A stretch of 64,000 nt of DNA from Anaerococcus degeneri (lineage in GTDB: Bacteria; Bacillota; Clostridia; Tissierellales; Peptoniphilaceae). A program made the translations under genes and the position numbers. The stretch lies in contig NZ_JAGGLO010000001.1 in the NCBI RefSeq assembly GCF_017874475.1, positions 310,001-374,000 of the forward strand, given 5' to 3'. The notes under the pieces are model-generated. The model was given only the letters and a program-made list of their open reading frames with translations. It was not told where the DNA came from and did not search any database. Below are positions 51,740 to 61,753 of this stretch, piece by piece (the stretch's first letter is position 1; each line of letters begins with the position of its first letter).

Positions 51740-53092
51740 TTAACAGTTTTTATCCTCTTTGTCAATTAGGACACGAATCGAATTTTCTTCAAGGTTTAGA
51801 TTAATGTTGTTTGCTTGTAAATTATTTATATTTGCTATGATATTTTTATCGATTAATTCTCCTGGTGCAAGAATTGGAATACCCGGTGGATAGGCGTAAG
51901 TAAAGCTTGCTGCAATTTTTCCCTCAGCATCATTTATATCAATTAACACTGATTCTTTTTCCATAGCCTCATAGATTTCGAAATTTTTTTGGGGGCTAAG
52001 ATTGGAAAAATTATATGGCTTAACTGTTTTACTTATTGATTTATCAATTTTAATTAGGGCATTTTTGAGAAGTTCAAAAGCTTGGTCACTATCATAAAGG
52101 CTTGCTATCAAAAGGGCATAGGAAGGGTAGGCCATTTCTATTTCGATTTTTTCTTTCTTTAGTAAGTCTCCAAGGTCCTTTCCGTTTATATTTGTATCTT
52201 TGGTTGAAATTAAAATTTTTGACCTATCTTTATTTTTAGAATCTATTAATTTTAAATTTTTCAAATTTAACTTGTAAAGATTATCGAGATTTTTTGATAA
52301 CTTCTCATTTAAACTTTTCATATCTTCTATATTTTCTAAGATATAGTCAATAGATTGCAGGATAAGATAAGATGGGGAAGATGTTTGGAAAATGGCCATA
52401 GCAAATCTTAAATCTTTTATAATTTTTTCGTCGTTAACAAGAACCGCAGCTCCTGGTGTAATGGCAGGTAGGTTTTTGTGAAAGGAAGTTATGGCTATAT
52501 CAAAAGTATTTTTATATTCGCCTGTCAAAAACAAATGAGAACCGTGAGCCATGTCTAAAATGAGTTTTGAACCATACTTTTTACATAAGTTGTATATTTT
52601 CTCTATATCTAGTAAATAACCTTCATAGGAAGGCGAAGTGATTACAACTCCACCGTAGTTTTTAGTTTTTAATTGATTTTCTAAGTCCTTATAAGAAATA
52701 TCAATAATTGCCCCTATATCATTGGTTTTAACACCGATGTAATCTACTTTTAAATTATTAATCAAACACGCATTGTAGACAGCCTTGTGGGATGATCTTT
52801 GGATTAGGATATTTTTATTGTTTCTGCATATTGCTCTAATACTTGCCAAAATCCCTGATGTAGATCCATTTGTAGATATAATTGCTTCTTTTACCCTATA
52901 AATTTCTGCAATTTTATTTTCCATTTCAACAAAAACTTCTTTGGGATCATTTAGGTTATCAAGCCCATATATTTCTGTAAAATCCCTCCCATAGCCTAGA
53001 TTTGGATATAAAAGCTTTGATCTTTTGTGACCAGGCATATGGAAAGGATAGATATTTTCATTTAGGTAATTTTCAATAAGTTTATTTAACAT
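51740..53092 (-). CDS. Orn/Lys/Arg decarboxylase-family PLP enzyme
   Basis: 450 residues, the short YaaO/SpeA form lacking the N-terminal wing domain. Family marks: Y-P-F-H-M-P-G-H-K-R-S near 15, S-T-N-G-S-T-S-G near 73, D-M-A-H-G-S-H near 180 and the PLP lysine in S-F-H-K-N-L-P-A near 204; the C-terminal domain has Y-P-P-G-I-P-I-L-A-P-G-E near 405. It decarboxylates lysine, ornithine or arginine to a polyamine precursor; the substrate is not resolved. A TATAAT box and gtggagga precede the ATG. scfA follows 44 nt downstream on the same strand. Confidence 0.9.
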   Translation of the reverse strand: MLNKLIENYLNENIYPFHMPGHKRSKLLYPNLGYGRDFTEIYGLDNLNDPKEVFVEMENKIAEIYRVKEAIISTNGSTSGILASIRAICRNNKNILIQRSSHKAVYNACLINNLKVDYIGVKTNDIGAIIDISYKDLENQLKTKNYGGVVITSPSYEGYLLDIEKIYNLCKKYGSKLILDMAHGSHLFLTGEYKNTFDIAITSFHKNLPAITPGAAVLVNDEKIIKDLRFAMAIFQTSSPSYLILQSIDYILENIEDMKSLNEKLSKNLDNLYKLNLKNLKLIDSKNKDRSKILISTKDTNINGKDLGDLLKKEKIEIEMAYPSYALLIASLYDSDQAFELLKNALIKIDKSISKTVKPYNFSNLSPQKNFEIYEAMEKESVLIDINDAEGKIAASFTYAYPPGIPILAPGELIDKNIIANINNLQANNINLNLEENSIRVLIDKEDKNC

Positions 53093-53178
53093 ATGTCCTC
53101 CACTAATATTATAGCTTAACTTAAAAAATTTGTAAGGTAAATTATCCTTTTGGGTGTATGATAAGGCTAGGTGATAAA

Positions 53179-54051
53179 ATGAAAGATAATTTTATAAAAA
53201 TAATTAAATCAATAATAGTATTTTTGCTCTTTGTCATAGTATTTGCAGCAGGTTTTATTCTGTTGGGCTTCTTTAAGGGTGAAAAGATAGAAAATCCAAT
53301 TTCGGATATTTCAGGTCCTAAGGATGAGTTTTTGTTCCTCCTTGCAGGAGTTGACTCAACTGGTGAAGAAACAGGTACAAGGACTGATACTCTCATGCTT
53401 ATTAAGGCTGATAGCAATAACAATACAGTAGATATGATTTCTATTCCAAGAGATTCTTATGTGTCTATAAATGGCAAGATGGATAAGATTAATGCTGCTC
53501 ATTCCTATGGAGGGATAGATTTGACAATGAGCGTTGTCAGGGACTTTTTGGGAATTAACCTAGATAAGTACATGGTAATTTCCTTTGAGGCAGTAATAAA
53601 AGGTATTGATGCCCTTGGTGGTATGGATGTTGATGTAAGCCAAGACGTGGCAGCGGCTATGGGAATAAGTCCTGGTATCCACACTATGAGTGGAGATGAG
53701 GTATTAAAATATGTTAGGTTTAGGAAGGGTTACCAAAATGCAGACCTAGGTAGGATTAATACCCAGCAAGATTTTCTAAAACAATTTATAAAAGAAGCTA
53801 CTAAGCCAAGTAATCTGCCAAAACTTCCAAAAGTTTACGCGGCTATGAAGCCATATATAAAAACAAATATGAATATAAAAGACTTATCATCTCTTGCAAT
53901 GAAATTTAAGTTCGCAGATTCCTCAAATCTTAATTCTGTAAGGCTTGAGGGTGAGGGTTTTAATATGGGTGGAATCTCATATTATAAAATTTATCCTGAA
54001 TCAATCGAAAATATCAGGTCAACTTACTTAAATTCATTTTTAAGAAATTAG
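53179..54051 (+). CDS. LytR-CpsA-Psr (LCP) family cell-wall polymer ligase
   Basis: 290 residues from the ATG at 53179 after aggtgat; an earlier in-frame ATG lacks a ribosome site. A membrane anchor (about 8-30) is followed by the LCP domain: F-L-L-A-G-V-D near 57, T-R-T-D-T-L-M-L near 70, S-I-P-R-D-S-Y near 92 and V-R-F-R-K-G near 176 with the R/K/D residues that bind polyprenyl pyrophosphate. It transfers teichoic acid-like or capsular polymers to peptidoglycan. Divergent from the decarboxylase gene. Confidence 0.93.
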   Translation: MKDNFIKIIKSIIVFLLFVIVFAAGFILLGFFKGEKIENPISDISGPKDEFLFLLAGVDSTGEETGTRTDTLMLIKADSNNNTVDMISIPRDSYVSINGKMDKINAAHSYGGIDLTMSVVRDFLGINLDKYMVISFEAVIKGIDALGGMDVDVSQDVAAAMGISPGIHTMSGDEVLKYVRFRKGYQNADLGRINTQQDFLKQFIKEATKPSNLPKLPKVYAAMKPYIKTNMNIKDLSSLAMKFKFADSSNLNSVRLEGEGFNMGGISYYKIYPESIENIRSTYLNSFLRN

Positions 54052-54089
54052 GAAATGGGTATAATAGATATGAATAGGATGGAGGAATT

Positions 54090-54608
54090 ATGGATATCAA
54101 ATCATTAATAAGAGTAATAGAAGATTACCCTGAAAAGGGCATATCCTTTAAGGATATAACAACACTACTAAAGGACAAGGATGGATTTAGAAAAACAATT
54201 GACCTACTTGAGGCGGAGTTAAAAGACTATGATTTTGACTATATAGCAGGTGTTGAGTCAAGAGGACTTATCTTTGGCGCACCTTTGGCTGATAGGCTAA
54301 ACAAAGGCTTTATTCCAATAAGAAAGCCAGGTAAACTTCCAGCTGAAATTGAAAAAGTATCTTACGACCTAGAATACGGCACAAACGAGCTGGAAATTCA
54401 CAAAGATGCCCTTAATGAAGGCGATAGGGTTGTAATTATTGATGACCTTATTGCGACAGGTGGCTCTGCAAAGGCTGCTGCTAAACTTGTTGAATCAATT
54501 GGTGGTAAGGTTGTTTGTTTTGAATTTTTAATTGAACTTACATCTCTAAAGGGCAGAGAATTTCTAAAAGACTATGATGTAATATCATTGGTTGAATATG
54601 ACCATTAA
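54090..54608 (+). CDS. apt: Adenine phosphoribosyltransferase
   Basis: 172 residues. G-V-E-S-R-G-L-I-F-G near 57, I-R-K-P-G-K-L-P near 80 and the PRPP motif V-V-I-I-D-D-L-I-A-T-G-G-S-A near 117 are typical of Apt. It salvages adenine to AMP. SD atggagga, TATAAT at 54060-54065, and a terminator shortly after the stop. Confidence 0.96.
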   Translation: MDIKSLIRVIEDYPEKGISFKDITTLLKDKDGFRKTIDLLEAELKDYDFDYIAGVESRGLIFGAPLADRLNKGFIPIRKPGKLPAEIEKVSYDLEYGTNELEIHKDALNEGDRVVIIDDLIATGGSAKAAAKLVESIGGKVVCFEFLIELTSLKGREFLKDYDVISLVEYDH

Positions 54609-54620
54609 TTAAAATAATGT

Positions 54621-54649
54621 AAAGAGGTTTCATTTTGAAATCTCTTTTT
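54621..54649 (+). terminator. Intrinsic terminator of apt
   Basis: AAAGAGGTTTC/GAAATCTCTTT (one G-U) around ATTTT, followed by TTTT. Confidence 0.8.
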
Positions 54650-54722
54650 AAATGCTTAAATTTAAACATCTTTAATAATAAGAAAATTAAATTAATTTTA
54701 ATAAATAAATTTATAAATATAC

Positions 54723-54775
54723 TTGAAATGAATATTATACCTAGTATAATCTTATTAAGGTCAGAGATGGTCAAA
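54723..54775 (+). promoter_or_regulatory. dnaJ-clpB promoter with CtsR box
   Basis: TTGAAA (54723-54728), 16-bp spacer, TATAAT (54745-54750). Just downstream, GGTCAGA-GAT-GGTCAAA (54759-54775) matches the tandem heptad CtsR operator (GGTCAAA-nan-GGTCAAA) with one mismatch. CtsR repression of this heat-shock operon is inferred; ctsR is outside the window. Confidence 0.75.
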
Positions 54776-54795
54776 GAATTATGATGGAGGTATAA

Positions 54796-55716
54796 ATGCA
54801 ATATAGGGATTATTATGAAGTGCTAGGGGTGGACAAAAAAGCTAGCGCTGATGAGATAAAAAAAGCATACAGAAAACTTGCTAAAAAATACCACCCAGAC
54901 CTTCATCCAGACGATGAAAGTGCACACAAAAAATTTACAGAAATAAATGAAGCCTACGAGGTTCTATCAGATCCAGATAAGAGGAATAAATATGACACCT
55001 TTGGTGCTAATGCAAACTTTTCTGGCGGTCAAAACTTTGATCCAAGAGATTTTGGTTTTGATTTTGGTAACTTTGGAAACGGCTCTTACACATATACAAG
55101 TTCAAGCGGTTCAGGTTTTTCAGACTTTTTTGATACCTTATTCGGCGGCTTTGGGGGAGGTTCGTCTTCAAAATCTAGCCAAGGTTTTGGCGGTTTTGGC
55201 AGTTCTTTTACTAAAAAGCCTAAGTCAAAACTAGATACTGAAGTTAGTATTTCAATTGATGAGGCCATGTCAGGTACAAGTAGAAAAATTTCTATAAAGT
55301 CAGAAACTGGCATAAAAGATATTGAAGTAAATATTCCAAAGGGACTAAAGAATAAAAATAAGATTAAAATCGATGGTTCTAAATACGGCTTAAATGCAGA
55401 TATTTATGTAATGGTCAAGATTAAGGAAACTGAAGATTTAAGGCTAGAAGGAATTGACTTTGTAAAAAAAGTTAAGATTAGTCCTTGGGATGCATACTTT
55501 GGTACTAAGAAAAAAATCTCAACAATTAAGGGAAATATCTTAGTAACAATTCCAGAAAAAATAACTTCTAATAAGAAAATCAGACTTAATAATTTAGGAT
55601 ATACCGACAGGAAAAATCAGACCGGCGATTTAATTTTGGATGTATTTATAGATAACCCAGACTTAAACGAAGAACAAATTGAATTATATAAAAAGCTAAA
55701 AGAAATCGAGGGATAA
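54796..55716 (+). CDS. DnaJ-class co-chaperone without zinc finger (CbpA-like)
   Basis: 306 residues. J domain (about 1-70) with the H-P-D motif in K-K-Y-H-P-D-L-H, a Gly/Phe/Ser-rich linker (about 75-140) and a DnaJ C-terminal substrate-binding region (about 148-300). There is no CxxCxGxG zinc domain, so it is type II. It stimulates DnaK and passes aggregates on to ClpB, which is encoded 1 nt downstream. SD atggagg; CtsR-box promoter. Confidence 0.93.
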   Translation: MQYRDYYEVLGVDKKASADEIKKAYRKLAKKYHPDLHPDDESAHKKFTEINEAYEVLSDPDKRNKYDTFGANANFSGGQNFDPRDFGFDFGNFGNGSYTYTSSSGSGFSDFFDTLFGGFGGGSSSKSSQGFGGFGSSFTKKPKSKLDTEVSISIDEAMSGTSRKISIKSETGIKDIEVNIPKGLKNKNKIKIDGSKYGLNADIYVMVKIKETEDLRLEGIDFVKKVKISPWDAYFGTKKKISTIKGNILVTIPEKITSNKKIRLNNLGYTDRKNQTGDLILDVFIDNPDLNEEQIELYKKLKEIEG

Positions 55717-55717
55717 T

Positions 55718-58294
55718 ATGGATAACAACAAATTAACACAAAAATCAATCGAAGCTATCAACAATGCAAATTCAATGGCAATTAAAGATGCCAATCCAGA
55801 AGTTAATGAATTTCATTTAGCCTTAAGCTTAGTTGATAGCCCATCCTCCTATGTTTCATTGGTTTTAACCAAAATGGGAGTAGATGTAAATGCATATAAG
55901 AAAAAAATAGAAAACAAGATAGAAGCTTTGCCAAAACAATCAGGCAATGCTAAGACCTACCCATCCCAAGTCTTTCAAAGGATATTTTTGAAGGCTGAGG
56001 ATGAGGCAGAGGCCATGGGCGATTCATTCATATCGATAGAACACATTTTCCTTTCCTTACTAAAGGAAAATACCGAAATGAGTCCAATTAACAAGGAGTT
56101 TAATATTTCCTATAAGGCCTTCAAAGATTATGTCTTAAAAGTCAGGAATGGTCAAAAAGTTACAACTGATAATCCTGAAGAAACTTCAAATCCATTGGAA
56201 AAATTTGGACGTGATTTAACTCAAGAAGCTAGGGAAGGTAAAATCGACCCAGTTATCGGAAGAGATGCAGAAATTAGAAATGCACTTAGGATTTTATCAC
56301 GTCGTAAGAAAAATAACCCGGTTTTAATCGGTCAACCTGGTGTTGGTAAGACAGCTATTGTCGAAGGTCTTGCCCAAAGAATTGTAAATAACGATGTACC
56401 AGAGCCACTCCAAGGTAGGAGGATTTTCTCACTTGATATGGGTGCTCTAGTAGCTGGTGCCAAATATAGGGGCCAATTTGAGGAAAGACTAAAGGCAGTA
56501 ATTGAAGAAGTCAAAAAATCTGATGGACAAATTATAATGTTTATTGATGAAATCCACACTATTGTTGGTGCTGGTAAATCTGAAGGTGCTATGGATGCAT
56601 CAAACATTATGAAACCAATGCTTGCACGAGGAGAAATCAAGGTTATTGGTGCTACAACCCTTAACGAATACAGGGAATATATAGAAAAAGATGGGGCTCT
56701 TGAGAGAAGATTCCAAAAGGTAATGGTAGAAGAGCCAAGCGTTGAAGATACTATTTCAATCTTAAGAGGTATAAAGGAAAAATATGAAATATTCCACGGA
56801 ATCAGGATTCAAGACTCAGCAGTAATTGCAGCTGCTGAATTATCTGATAGGTATATTTCTGATAGGTTTTTACCAGATAAGGCAATAGACCTTATGGATG
56901 AGGCTTGTGCTACAGTTAGGACAGAAATTGACACCATGCCAGCCTATCTAGATGAGCAAAAAAGAAAATTATTACAATTACAAATTGAAATTACAGCATT
57001 AAAAAAAGAGGATGATGACTATTCTAAAAAGAGACTAGCTGATCTTGAAAAAGAATTAGCTGACCTTTCAGAAACTTACAATGAAGACTTCTTGAAATGG
57101 AAAGACCAAAAATCTGCCATTGACGATGTCAAAACCATTAAGGAAGAAATAGACAAAGTCAAGGTAGAAATAGACCAGGCAGAAAGGTCTTATGATTTTG
57201 AAAAACTTTCAGAGCTTAAATACGGTAAGCTAGTTGAACTTGAAAATAAATTGAAGGAAGCTAGTGCATCTAATAATGATGATTCTTCTATAAAAGAGGA
57301 AGTGACTGACGAAGATGTAGCTGATGTTGTTTCAAGCTGGACAAATATACCAGTATCAAAACTAGTTGAGACTGAAAGGGCAAAAATCCTTCACTTAGGA
57401 GATACCCTTCATCAAAGAGTGATTGGACAGGATGAAGCTATAAAAGCTGTTTCTGATGCTATGATAAGAGCGAGGTCAGGCCTTAAAGAGCAAAATAGGC
57501 CAATAGGTTCCTTTATATTCTTAGGCCCAACAGGTGTTGGGAAGACAGAGCTTGCAAAGACATTAACTGAAGCAATGTTTGATGATGAGCACAATATGAT
57601 AAGGATTGATATGAGTGAATATATGGAAAAATATTCCGTATCAAGACTAATCGGAGCAGCTCCAGGCTATGTTGGCTACGAAGAAGGTGGACAATTAACT
57701 GAAGCTGTTCGTAGAAAACCATATTCAGTAATTCTTTTTGATGAAATTGAAAAGGCTCACCCAGACGTATTTAATATCCTTCTTCAAGTATTAGATGACG
57801 GAAGATTGACAGATAGTCAAGGTAGGACAGTTGATTTTAAGAATACTATAATCATCATGACTTCAAATATAGGCTCTGAATTCTTAATTGATGGCCTAAA
57901 CGAAGACGGTACCATCAAGGAAGAAAACCAAAAGAATGTTGATGAAGTTTTAAGAAGGTCATTTAAGCCAGAGTTTTTAAACAGGATTGATGATATTGTG
58001 ATGTTCACACCTCTAACAAGCGAACAAGTTTACGAAATTATTGACCTACAAATTGATAATATTAGAAAGAGACTTGCTGATAGGGACATCAAACTTGAAA
58101 TCACACCAGCTGCCAAGGAGTATATCCTAGCCAATTCTTACGATGTAGAATACGGTGCTAGACCTGTCAAGAGATACTTACAAAGAAATGTAGAAACAAA
58201 ACTTGGCAAATTAATAATTGAAGGAAAAGTTTCCGATAGAGATACAGCTACCCTTGACCTAGTTGATAATAAATTAGAGTTTAAAATCAAATAG
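55718..58294 (+). CDS. clpB: Chaperone protein ClpB (Hsp100 disaggregase)
   Basis: 858 residues. Clp N-domain (about 1-145), AAA1 with G-Q-P-G-V-G-K-T near 205, a coiled-coil middle domain (about 400-530) that marks ClpB rather than ClpC, and AAA2 with G-P-T-G-V-G-K-T near 604, then a D2-small domain. With DnaK/DnaJ it dissolves protein aggregates. Pairing with a DnaJ gene under a CtsR box is a neat functional unit. A terminator follows. Confidence 0.97.
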   Translation: MDNNKLTQKSIEAINNANSMAIKDANPEVNEFHLALSLVDSPSSYVSLVLTKMGVDVNAYKKKIENKIEALPKQSGNAKTYPSQVFQRIFLKAEDEAEAMGDSFISIEHIFLSLLKENTEMSPINKEFNISYKAFKDYVLKVRNGQKVTTDNPEETSNPLEKFGRDLTQEAREGKIDPVIGRDAEIRNALRILSRRKKNNPVLIGQPGVGKTAIVEGLAQRIVNNDVPEPLQGRRIFSLDMGALVAGAKYRGQFEERLKAVIEEVKKSDGQIIMFIDEIHTIVGAGKSEGAMDASNIMKPMLARGEIKVIGATTLNEYREYIEKDGALERRFQKVMVEEPSVEDTISILRGIKEKYEIFHGIRIQDSAVIAAAELSDRYISDRFLPDKAIDLMDEACATVRTEIDTMPAYLDEQKRKLLQLQIEITALKKEDDDYSKKRLADLEKELADLSETYNEDFLKWKDQKSAIDDVKTIKEEIDKVKVEIDQAERSYDFEKLSELKYGKLVELENKLKEASASNNDDSSIKEEVTDEDVADVVSSWTNIPVSKLVETERAKILHLGDTLHQRVIGQDEAIKAVSDAMIRARSGLKEQNRPIGSFIFLGPTGVGKTELAKTLTEAMFDDEHNMIRIDMSEYMEKYSVSRLIGAAPGYVGYEEGGQLTEAVRRKPYSVILFDEIEKAHPDVFNILLQVLDDGRLTDSQGRTVDFKNTIIIMTSNIGSEFLIDGLNEDGTIKEENQKNVDEVLRRSFKPEFLNRIDDIVMFTPLTSEQVYEIIDLQIDNIRKRLADRDIKLEITPAAKEYILANSYDVEYGARPVKRYLQRNVETKLGKLIIEGKVSDRDTATLDLVDNKLEFKIK

Positions 58295-58319
58295 CTTGGT
58301 ATAGACAAGTAGAAATAAT

Positions 58320-58351
58320 AACGGAGTAATTTAGTGGGTTGCTCCGTTTTT
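58320..58351 (+). terminator. Intrinsic terminator of dnaJ-clpB
   Basis: AACGGAG/CTCCGTT stem with further AA/TT pairing, followed by TTTTT. Confidence 0.75.
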
Positions 58352-58375
58352 ACTTTGGCTATTTTCTGGGATTTT

Positions 58376-58421
58376 ACACTATATGTAGTGTTTTTCAGCT
58401 TCATACCACAATATATAGTAC
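58376..58421. promoter_or_regulatory. Pair of NrdR boxes before nrdD
   Basis: ACACTATATGTAGTGT (58376-58391) and CCACAATATATAGTAC (58406-58421) match the NrdR consensus (acaCwATATaTwGtgt). Their cores are 30 bp apart, about three helical turns, on the same DNA face. NrdR represses ribonucleotide reductase genes when dATP is plentiful. Confidence 0.85.
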
Positions 58422-58434
58422 TATTTATTTTACT

Positions 58435-58462
58435 TTGAAAATAAAATATGGTATGATATAAG
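58435..58462 (+). promoter_or_regulatory. nrdDG promoter
   Basis: TTGAAA (58435-58440), 16-bp spacer, TATAAG (58457-58462) with an extended -10 TG, just downstream of the NrdR boxes. Confidence 0.6.
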
Positions 58463-58483
58463 TGTAAAATTTCGGAGGTAAAA

Positions 58484-60604
58484 ATGTTACAGGTAATTAA
58501 AAGAGATGGGACTAAAGTCGATTTTAATAAAGACAAAATAACCATCGCTATTGAAAAAGCCATGCATTCCCCAAGCGGTATTTATGTGGGAGGTCAGGCA
58601 GCAGAGATAGCTGGTGAGATAGAGGAGAGATCTAAAAATAAAAGAGAAATCTCAATTTATGAAATCGAAGACTTAGTCTACTACAAACTAATAGACAGGA
58701 AAAATCCTGCTACAGCCAAGGCCTATGAGTCTTATAAGTCAGTCCAGGCTTATAAACGTGAGCAAAATACATCTGACGATGAAATAATCGGACTTTTAAA
58801 TCAAACCAATATAGATGTAATGGATGAAAATTCAAACAAAAATCCAATCATTGCTTCAACCCAAAGAGACCTAATAGCCGGCGAAGTAGCAAAAGACATA
58901 GCAAAAAGAAAACTAATTCCAGCAGACCTTGTAGAAGCTCATGATTCAGGAGCTATACATATTCACGACCTTGATTATCTAATCCAACCAATTTTTAATT
59001 GTTGCTTGGTAGATATGAAAGACATGCTGGATAATGGAACAGTTGTAAACGAAAAAATGATTGAAACACCAAAGTCTTTTCAGGTTGCTTGCAATGTTAT
59101 GACCCAAATCATAGCTCAAATAGCGTCAAACCAATATGGTGGCCAATCAATCAATATTTCTTGTTTAAGTCCTTACCTAGAAAAATCTTTTGATAAGAAC
59201 TTTAAATTATCAAAAGAAATCTTAGGTGACACTGACAAGGCAAAAGAAATGGCAGATGCCCTAACTCAAAGAGATCTAGAAAGTGGCATTCAAACCATTC
59301 AGTATCAAATCAATACCCTTATGACTTCAAACGGTCAATCACCTTTTGTGACACTTTTCATGCACACAGATGAAAACGATCCTTACCTTGACCAAACAGT
59401 TGAAATTATAAAAGAAATTTTGAAACAAAGAATCCAAGGCATTAAAAATGACCAAGGCGTATATGTAACACCAGCTTTTCCTAAGCTTATTTACGTACTT
59501 GATGAAAATAACATAAATCCAGATTCCAAGTATTTCAACCTAACAATACTTGCTGCAGAATGTACTGCAAAGAGGATGTATCCTGATTACATTTCAGCAA
59601 AGAAGATGCGTGAAAACTACGAAGGCAATGTTTTCTCTCCAATGGGTTGCAGGGCCTTCCTTCCTCCTTACAAGGATAAGTATGGAGACTACAAGTTTGA
59701 TGGCAGGTTTAATATGGGAGTTTGTACAATAAACCTCCCACAAATTGGAATCCTAGCCCATGGTGATGAAGATTTATTCTTTGAAATATTAGAAAAAAGA
59801 CTTGACCTTGTAAAAAGAGTAGGAATTCTAAGATATGACCACCTTGCTAAGGTAACAAGCGATTCTTCACCAATCCATTTCCAACACGGAGCGATTGCTA
59901 GACTTAAAAAACACCAATCAATCAAACCACTTCTAGAAAATGGCTATGCTACAGTTACAATTGGCTATATTGGAATATATGAAGCCACTAAGTTAACTAT
60001 CGGAGAAAGCCATACAACAAAGAGAGGCCACGATTTTGCCATGAAGATCATGGAAATGTTAAATGACAAGAAAAAAGAGTGGTCAGATCAATATGGCATT
60101 GCCTTTGCGGTTTATGGCACACCTGCAGAAAGCTTAACTCACAGGTTTGCATCAATTGACAAAGAGAGATTTGGAGATATAAAAGACGTCACAGATAAAG
60201 GATATTACACTAATTCCTTCCACGTTGATGTTAGGGAAAATATTTCTGTATTTGATAAATTTGATTTCGAATCAGAATTCCAAAAATTATCTACAGGCGG
60301 TTGCATTTCCTATGCGGAAATTCCAAATATGACTAACAATATAGACGCAGTCTTAACAATGATAGAATACATCTACGACCACATCCAATATGCTGAATTT
60401 AATACAAAGAGTGATTATTGCGGTAATTGCGGTTATGATGGGGAAATTCTTCTAGATGAAAATAACCAATGGTATTGTCCAAATTGTGGAAATCACGATA
60501 GGGCAACACTTACAGTAGTAAGAAGAACTTGCGGCTATCTTGGAGAAAATTTCTGGAATGAAGGTAGAACTAAAGAAATAAAGGCGAGAGTCCTTCACAT
60601 ATGA
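58484..60604 (+). CDS. nrdD: Anaerobic ribonucleoside-triphosphate reductase
   Basis: 706 residues. N-terminal ATP-cone (about 1-95, V-I-K-R-D-G-T-K-V-D-F) for dATP/ATP control, glycyl-radical catalytic domain with A-I-H-I-H-D-L-D near 160 and N-C-C-L-V-D near 171, and a C-terminal zinc site (C-G-N-C near 646 and C-P-N-C near 665) before the radical glycine region R-T-C-G-Y-L-G-E. It reduces NTPs to dNTPs without oxygen, activated by NrdG, which overlaps it by 4 bases. SD ggaggt; NrdR boxes upstream. Confidence 0.97.
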   Translation: MLQVIKRDGTKVDFNKDKITIAIEKAMHSPSGIYVGGQAAEIAGEIEERSKNKREISIYEIEDLVYYKLIDRKNPATAKAYESYKSVQAYKREQNTSDDEIIGLLNQTNIDVMDENSNKNPIIASTQRDLIAGEVAKDIAKRKLIPADLVEAHDSGAIHIHDLDYLIQPIFNCCLVDMKDMLDNGTVVNEKMIETPKSFQVACNVMTQIIAQIASNQYGGQSINISCLSPYLEKSFDKNFKLSKEILGDTDKAKEMADALTQRDLESGIQTIQYQINTLMTSNGQSPFVTLFMHTDENDPYLDQTVEIIKEILKQRIQGIKNDQGVYVTPAFPKLIYVLDENNINPDSKYFNLTILAAECTAKRMYPDYISAKKMRENYEGNVFSPMGCRAFLPPYKDKYGDYKFDGRFNMGVCTINLPQIGILAHGDEDLFFEILEKRLDLVKRVGILRYDHLAKVTSDSSPIHFQHGAIARLKKHQSIKPLLENGYATVTIGYIGIYEATKLTIGESHTTKRGHDFAMKIMEMLNDKKKEWSDQYGIAFAVYGTPAESLTHRFASIDKERFGDIKDVTDKGYYTNSFHVDVRENISVFDKFDFESEFQKLSTGGCISYAEIPNMTNNIDAVLTMIEYIYDHIQYAEFNTKSDYCGNCGYDGEILLDENNQWYCPNCGNHDRATLTVVRRTCGYLGENFWNEGRTKEIKARVLHI

Positions 60605-61101
60605 ATTATGGGCAAATAAGAAAATATGATGTAGCAAATGGTCCTGGTATCAGGACCACTTTTTTCCTTACAGGTTGTGATAGGAATTGCCCAAATTGTT
60701 TTAATACCGATTATATGGACTTTAACCATGGGAAAAAATGGGATGATCAAGCTGAAAAAGAAGTTATTTCATATCTAAAACTCAACCAAGTTGAAGGCCT
60801 TACTGTTCTCGGTGGGGAGCCATTTGAAAACCCTCTGGGTCTTTTAGATGCTTTAAGGAATATAAAAAAAGAGGTAACAAAGTCAATTTGGGTTTATACA
60901 GGTTTTGTCTATGAAGATTTAGTTAATATGGCAAAAGCACGTGAGATTTTAGAAGAAATTGACGTCCTCGTTGACGGAGAATTTATAGAAGAACTTAAAG
61001 ATTTAAGGCTGAAATTTAGGGGTTCCTCTAATCAAAGAATAATTGATGTAAAGAAATCATTAGAAAATAATAAAGTTATTATCCTAAATGGGTATAAATA
61101 G
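60601..61101 (+). CDS. nrdG: Anaerobic ribonucleotide reductase activating protein
   Basis: 166 residues. The radical SAM motif C-D-R-N-C-P-N-C near residue 26, V-L-G-G-E-P-F near 66 and W-V-Y-T-G near 101 are NrdG features. It uses a [4Fe-4S] cluster and SAM to form the glycyl radical on NrdD. ATGA overlap with nrdD gives coupled translation. Confidence 0.96.
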   Translation: MNYGQIRKYDVANGPGIRTTFFLTGCDRNCPNCFNTDYMDFNHGKKWDDQAEKEVISYLKLNQVEGLTVLGGEPFENPLGLLDALRNIKKEVTKSIWVYTGFVYEDLVNMAKAREILEEIDVLVDGEFIEELKDLRLKFRGSSNQRIIDVKKSLENNKVIILNGYK

Positions 61102-61125
61102 AAAAAGACAATTTAGGAGGAATAA

Positions 61126-61713
61126 ATGATTAATCAAAAGAAAAGATCAGGTGGTGCAGGGATACTTATTGCAATAGTAGCTCTTATTGTAATTGCCCTT
61201 GTTATGATTGTGCCAACCTATAATAGACTTGCAGGAAGTCGTGAAAATGTGAATCAGGCTTACGCCCAAGTGCAAAATGTAGTTCAAAGAAGGGCAGACT
61301 TGATACCAAACCTTGTAAATACTGTTAAAGGATACACTGACCACGAATCAGAAACTTTAACTCAAGTTACAAATGCAAGGGCAGGTGTCCAAAATGCTAA
61401 AAATCCAAAAGAACTTGCTGAGGCTAACGAAGAGTTAACAAGAGCAATTGGAGACATTAATGTAGTTGTCGAAGCCTACCCAGAATTAAAAGCTGATACT
61501 CAATTTGTTCAATTAATGGATGAATTAGCTGGCAGCGAAAATAGGATTTCAACAGAAAGAAAAAATTATAACGAAGCTGTTCAGGCATATAACACTGATA
61601 TAAAGAAGTTTCCAACAAACTTAATAGCTAAATTTACAGGCTATGATCCAGCTGATTACTTTAAGGCTGATGCCAGTGCCCAAGATGCACCAAAGGTAGA
61701 CTTTGGTAATTAG
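61126..61713 (+). CDS. lemA: LemA family protein
   Basis: 195 residues. One membrane helix near the N-terminus (about 11-29) followed by the LemA helical bundle: N-R-L-A-G-S-R-E-N-V-N-Q-A-Y-A near 32, R-R-A-D-L-I-P-N-L-V-N-T-V-K-G-Y near 54 and G-S-E-N-R-I-S-T-E-R near 134. Exact role unknown; it is commonly encoded next to a TPM-domain protein, as here. SD aggagga. Confidence 0.95.
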   Translation: MINQKKRSGGAGILIAIVALIVIALVMIVPTYNRLAGSRENVNQAYAQVQNVVQRRADLIPNLVNTVKGYTDHESETLTQVTNARAGVQNAKNPKELAEANEELTRAIGDINVVVEAYPELKADTQFVQLMDELAGSENRISTERKNYNEAVQAYNTDIKKFPTNLIAKFTGYDPADYFKADASAQDAPKVDFGN

Positions 61714-61753
61714 GATTAGTTTAAAACTAATTAGGAAATAAGAAGGAGATATA

